Shown one piece after another: positions 5,048 through 5,172 of a DNA stretch of 5,172 nucleotides. A model generated the notes under the pieces. That model was not told the DNA's origin and searched no databases. It saw nothing but the letters and a program-made list of their open reading frames with translations. The position numbers were made by a program, and so were the translations under genes. Origin of the DNA: Thermoplasmata archaeon (GTDB lineage: Archaea; Thermoplasmatota; Thermoplasmata; Thermoplasmatales; Thermoplasmataceae); contig JAJZYV010000169.1 of NCBI GenBank assembly GCA_021797955.1, forward strand, positions 1-5,172. Direction: 5' to 3'. How positions within the stretch are numbered: the stretch's first letter is position 1; every line of letters begins with the position of its first letter.

Positions 5048-5172
5048 TATAACCCAGAATAAAAGGGATTCCGCGCATCACTTGAATTGGAAACACTCTT
5101 ACCCTGTCCAGGAATCCAATTCCATGGCGGTTTCGCCCCATTATGCCAGCTAATTGGTGATATTCTGTGCTT
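5044..5172 (-). CDS. Possible C-terminal end of a gene entering from the right edge
   Basis: The minus strand is open for about 42 codons from the window edge to a TAG at 5046-5044, and includes the stretch WHNGAKPPWNWIPGQGK. The Trp/Pro/Gly-rich composition is not typical of random AT-rich DNA, and the stop falls in the hairpin at 5022-5047. I recognise no family, the start is outside the window, and an open frame of this length can arise by chance. Treat it as a candidate only. Confidence 0.22.
   Translation of the reverse strand, partial: KHRISPISWHNGAKPPWNWIPGQGKSVSNSSDARNPFYSGLY
5084..5122. repeat. 8-bp inverted repeat with a 23-nt spacer
   Basis: GAATTGGA (5084-5091) is the exact reverse complement of TCCAATTC (5115-5122). 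It lies within the candidate partial gene at the right edge. It may be a chance occurrence; no T run or promoter element accompanies it. Confidence 0.25.

Noticed and set aside
4384..5078. Direct 9-mer TCCGCGCAT at 4384-4392 and 5070-5078
   Set aside because: The match does not extend, one copy lies inside transposase coding sequence, and it is compatible with chance. It is not a target-site duplication.
1..5172. CRISPR array, tRNA, rRNA or riboswitch
   Set aside because: No regularly spaced repeats, cloverleaf or conserved RNA core could be seen on either strand.

Overview
The window looks like genomic DNA of an archaeon, most plausibly one of the Thermoplasmata (moderate confidence, judged by style and not by any database match). 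The coding genes use AGG, AGA and ATA codons freely. The leading gene of the operon has no Shine-Dalgarno site but has a TTTTAAAA box about 25 bases before its GTG codon, as expected for an archaeal leaderless transcript. Downstream genes have GGAG-type ribosome sites. The transposase relics resemble IS families that are common in acidophilic archaea.

Layout. Positions 147-3637 hold one compact four-gene operon, all on the minus strand and read right to left. The genes are a DegT/DnrJ/EryC1-type sugar aminotransferase (3637-2522), a Gfo/Idh/MocA-type sugar oxidoreductase (2519 or 2525 to 1557), a left-handed beta-helix acyltransferase (1597-1136) and a GT-A-fold glycosyltransferase (1139-147). 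Every junction overlaps, by 4, 41 and 4 bases if the outer oxidoreductase start is used. The first three activities together are the classic set for oxidising, transaminating and N-acylating a nucleotide sugar, as in the WbpB/WbpE/WbpD (WlbA/WlbC/WlbB) route to 2,3-diacetamido uronic acids used in O-antigen and in some archaeal N-glycans. The fourth gene would transfer a sugar, possibly this one, to a glycan. The exact sugar cannot be fixed from sequence alone. Positions 1-146 are a short AT-rich tail with weak terminator-like elements.

The right third (about 3721-5172) has no intact gene that I can support. It is a graveyard of at least three different transposable elements: an IS630-type transposase relic on the minus strand (about 4270-3751), the C-terminal third of an IS5/IS4-superfamily DDE transposase on the plus strand (about 4277-4587), and a short N-terminal relic of an IS3-type OrfA on the minus strand (from 4835) with a TG-ended terminal-repeat-like sequence at 4944-4915. 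The first two are head to head, and both are cut at the same point near 4271-4280. This is most simply explained by one deletion that removed both 5' halves. At the far right are a 9-bp perfect hairpin (5022-5047) and a reading frame open to the window edge that may be the tail of a gene outside the window.

I did not find a CRISPR array, tRNA, rRNA or a defence system. The most useful points are the tightly coupled amino-sugar cassette, the unusual short basic tail on its acyltransferase, and the chimeric IS junction.
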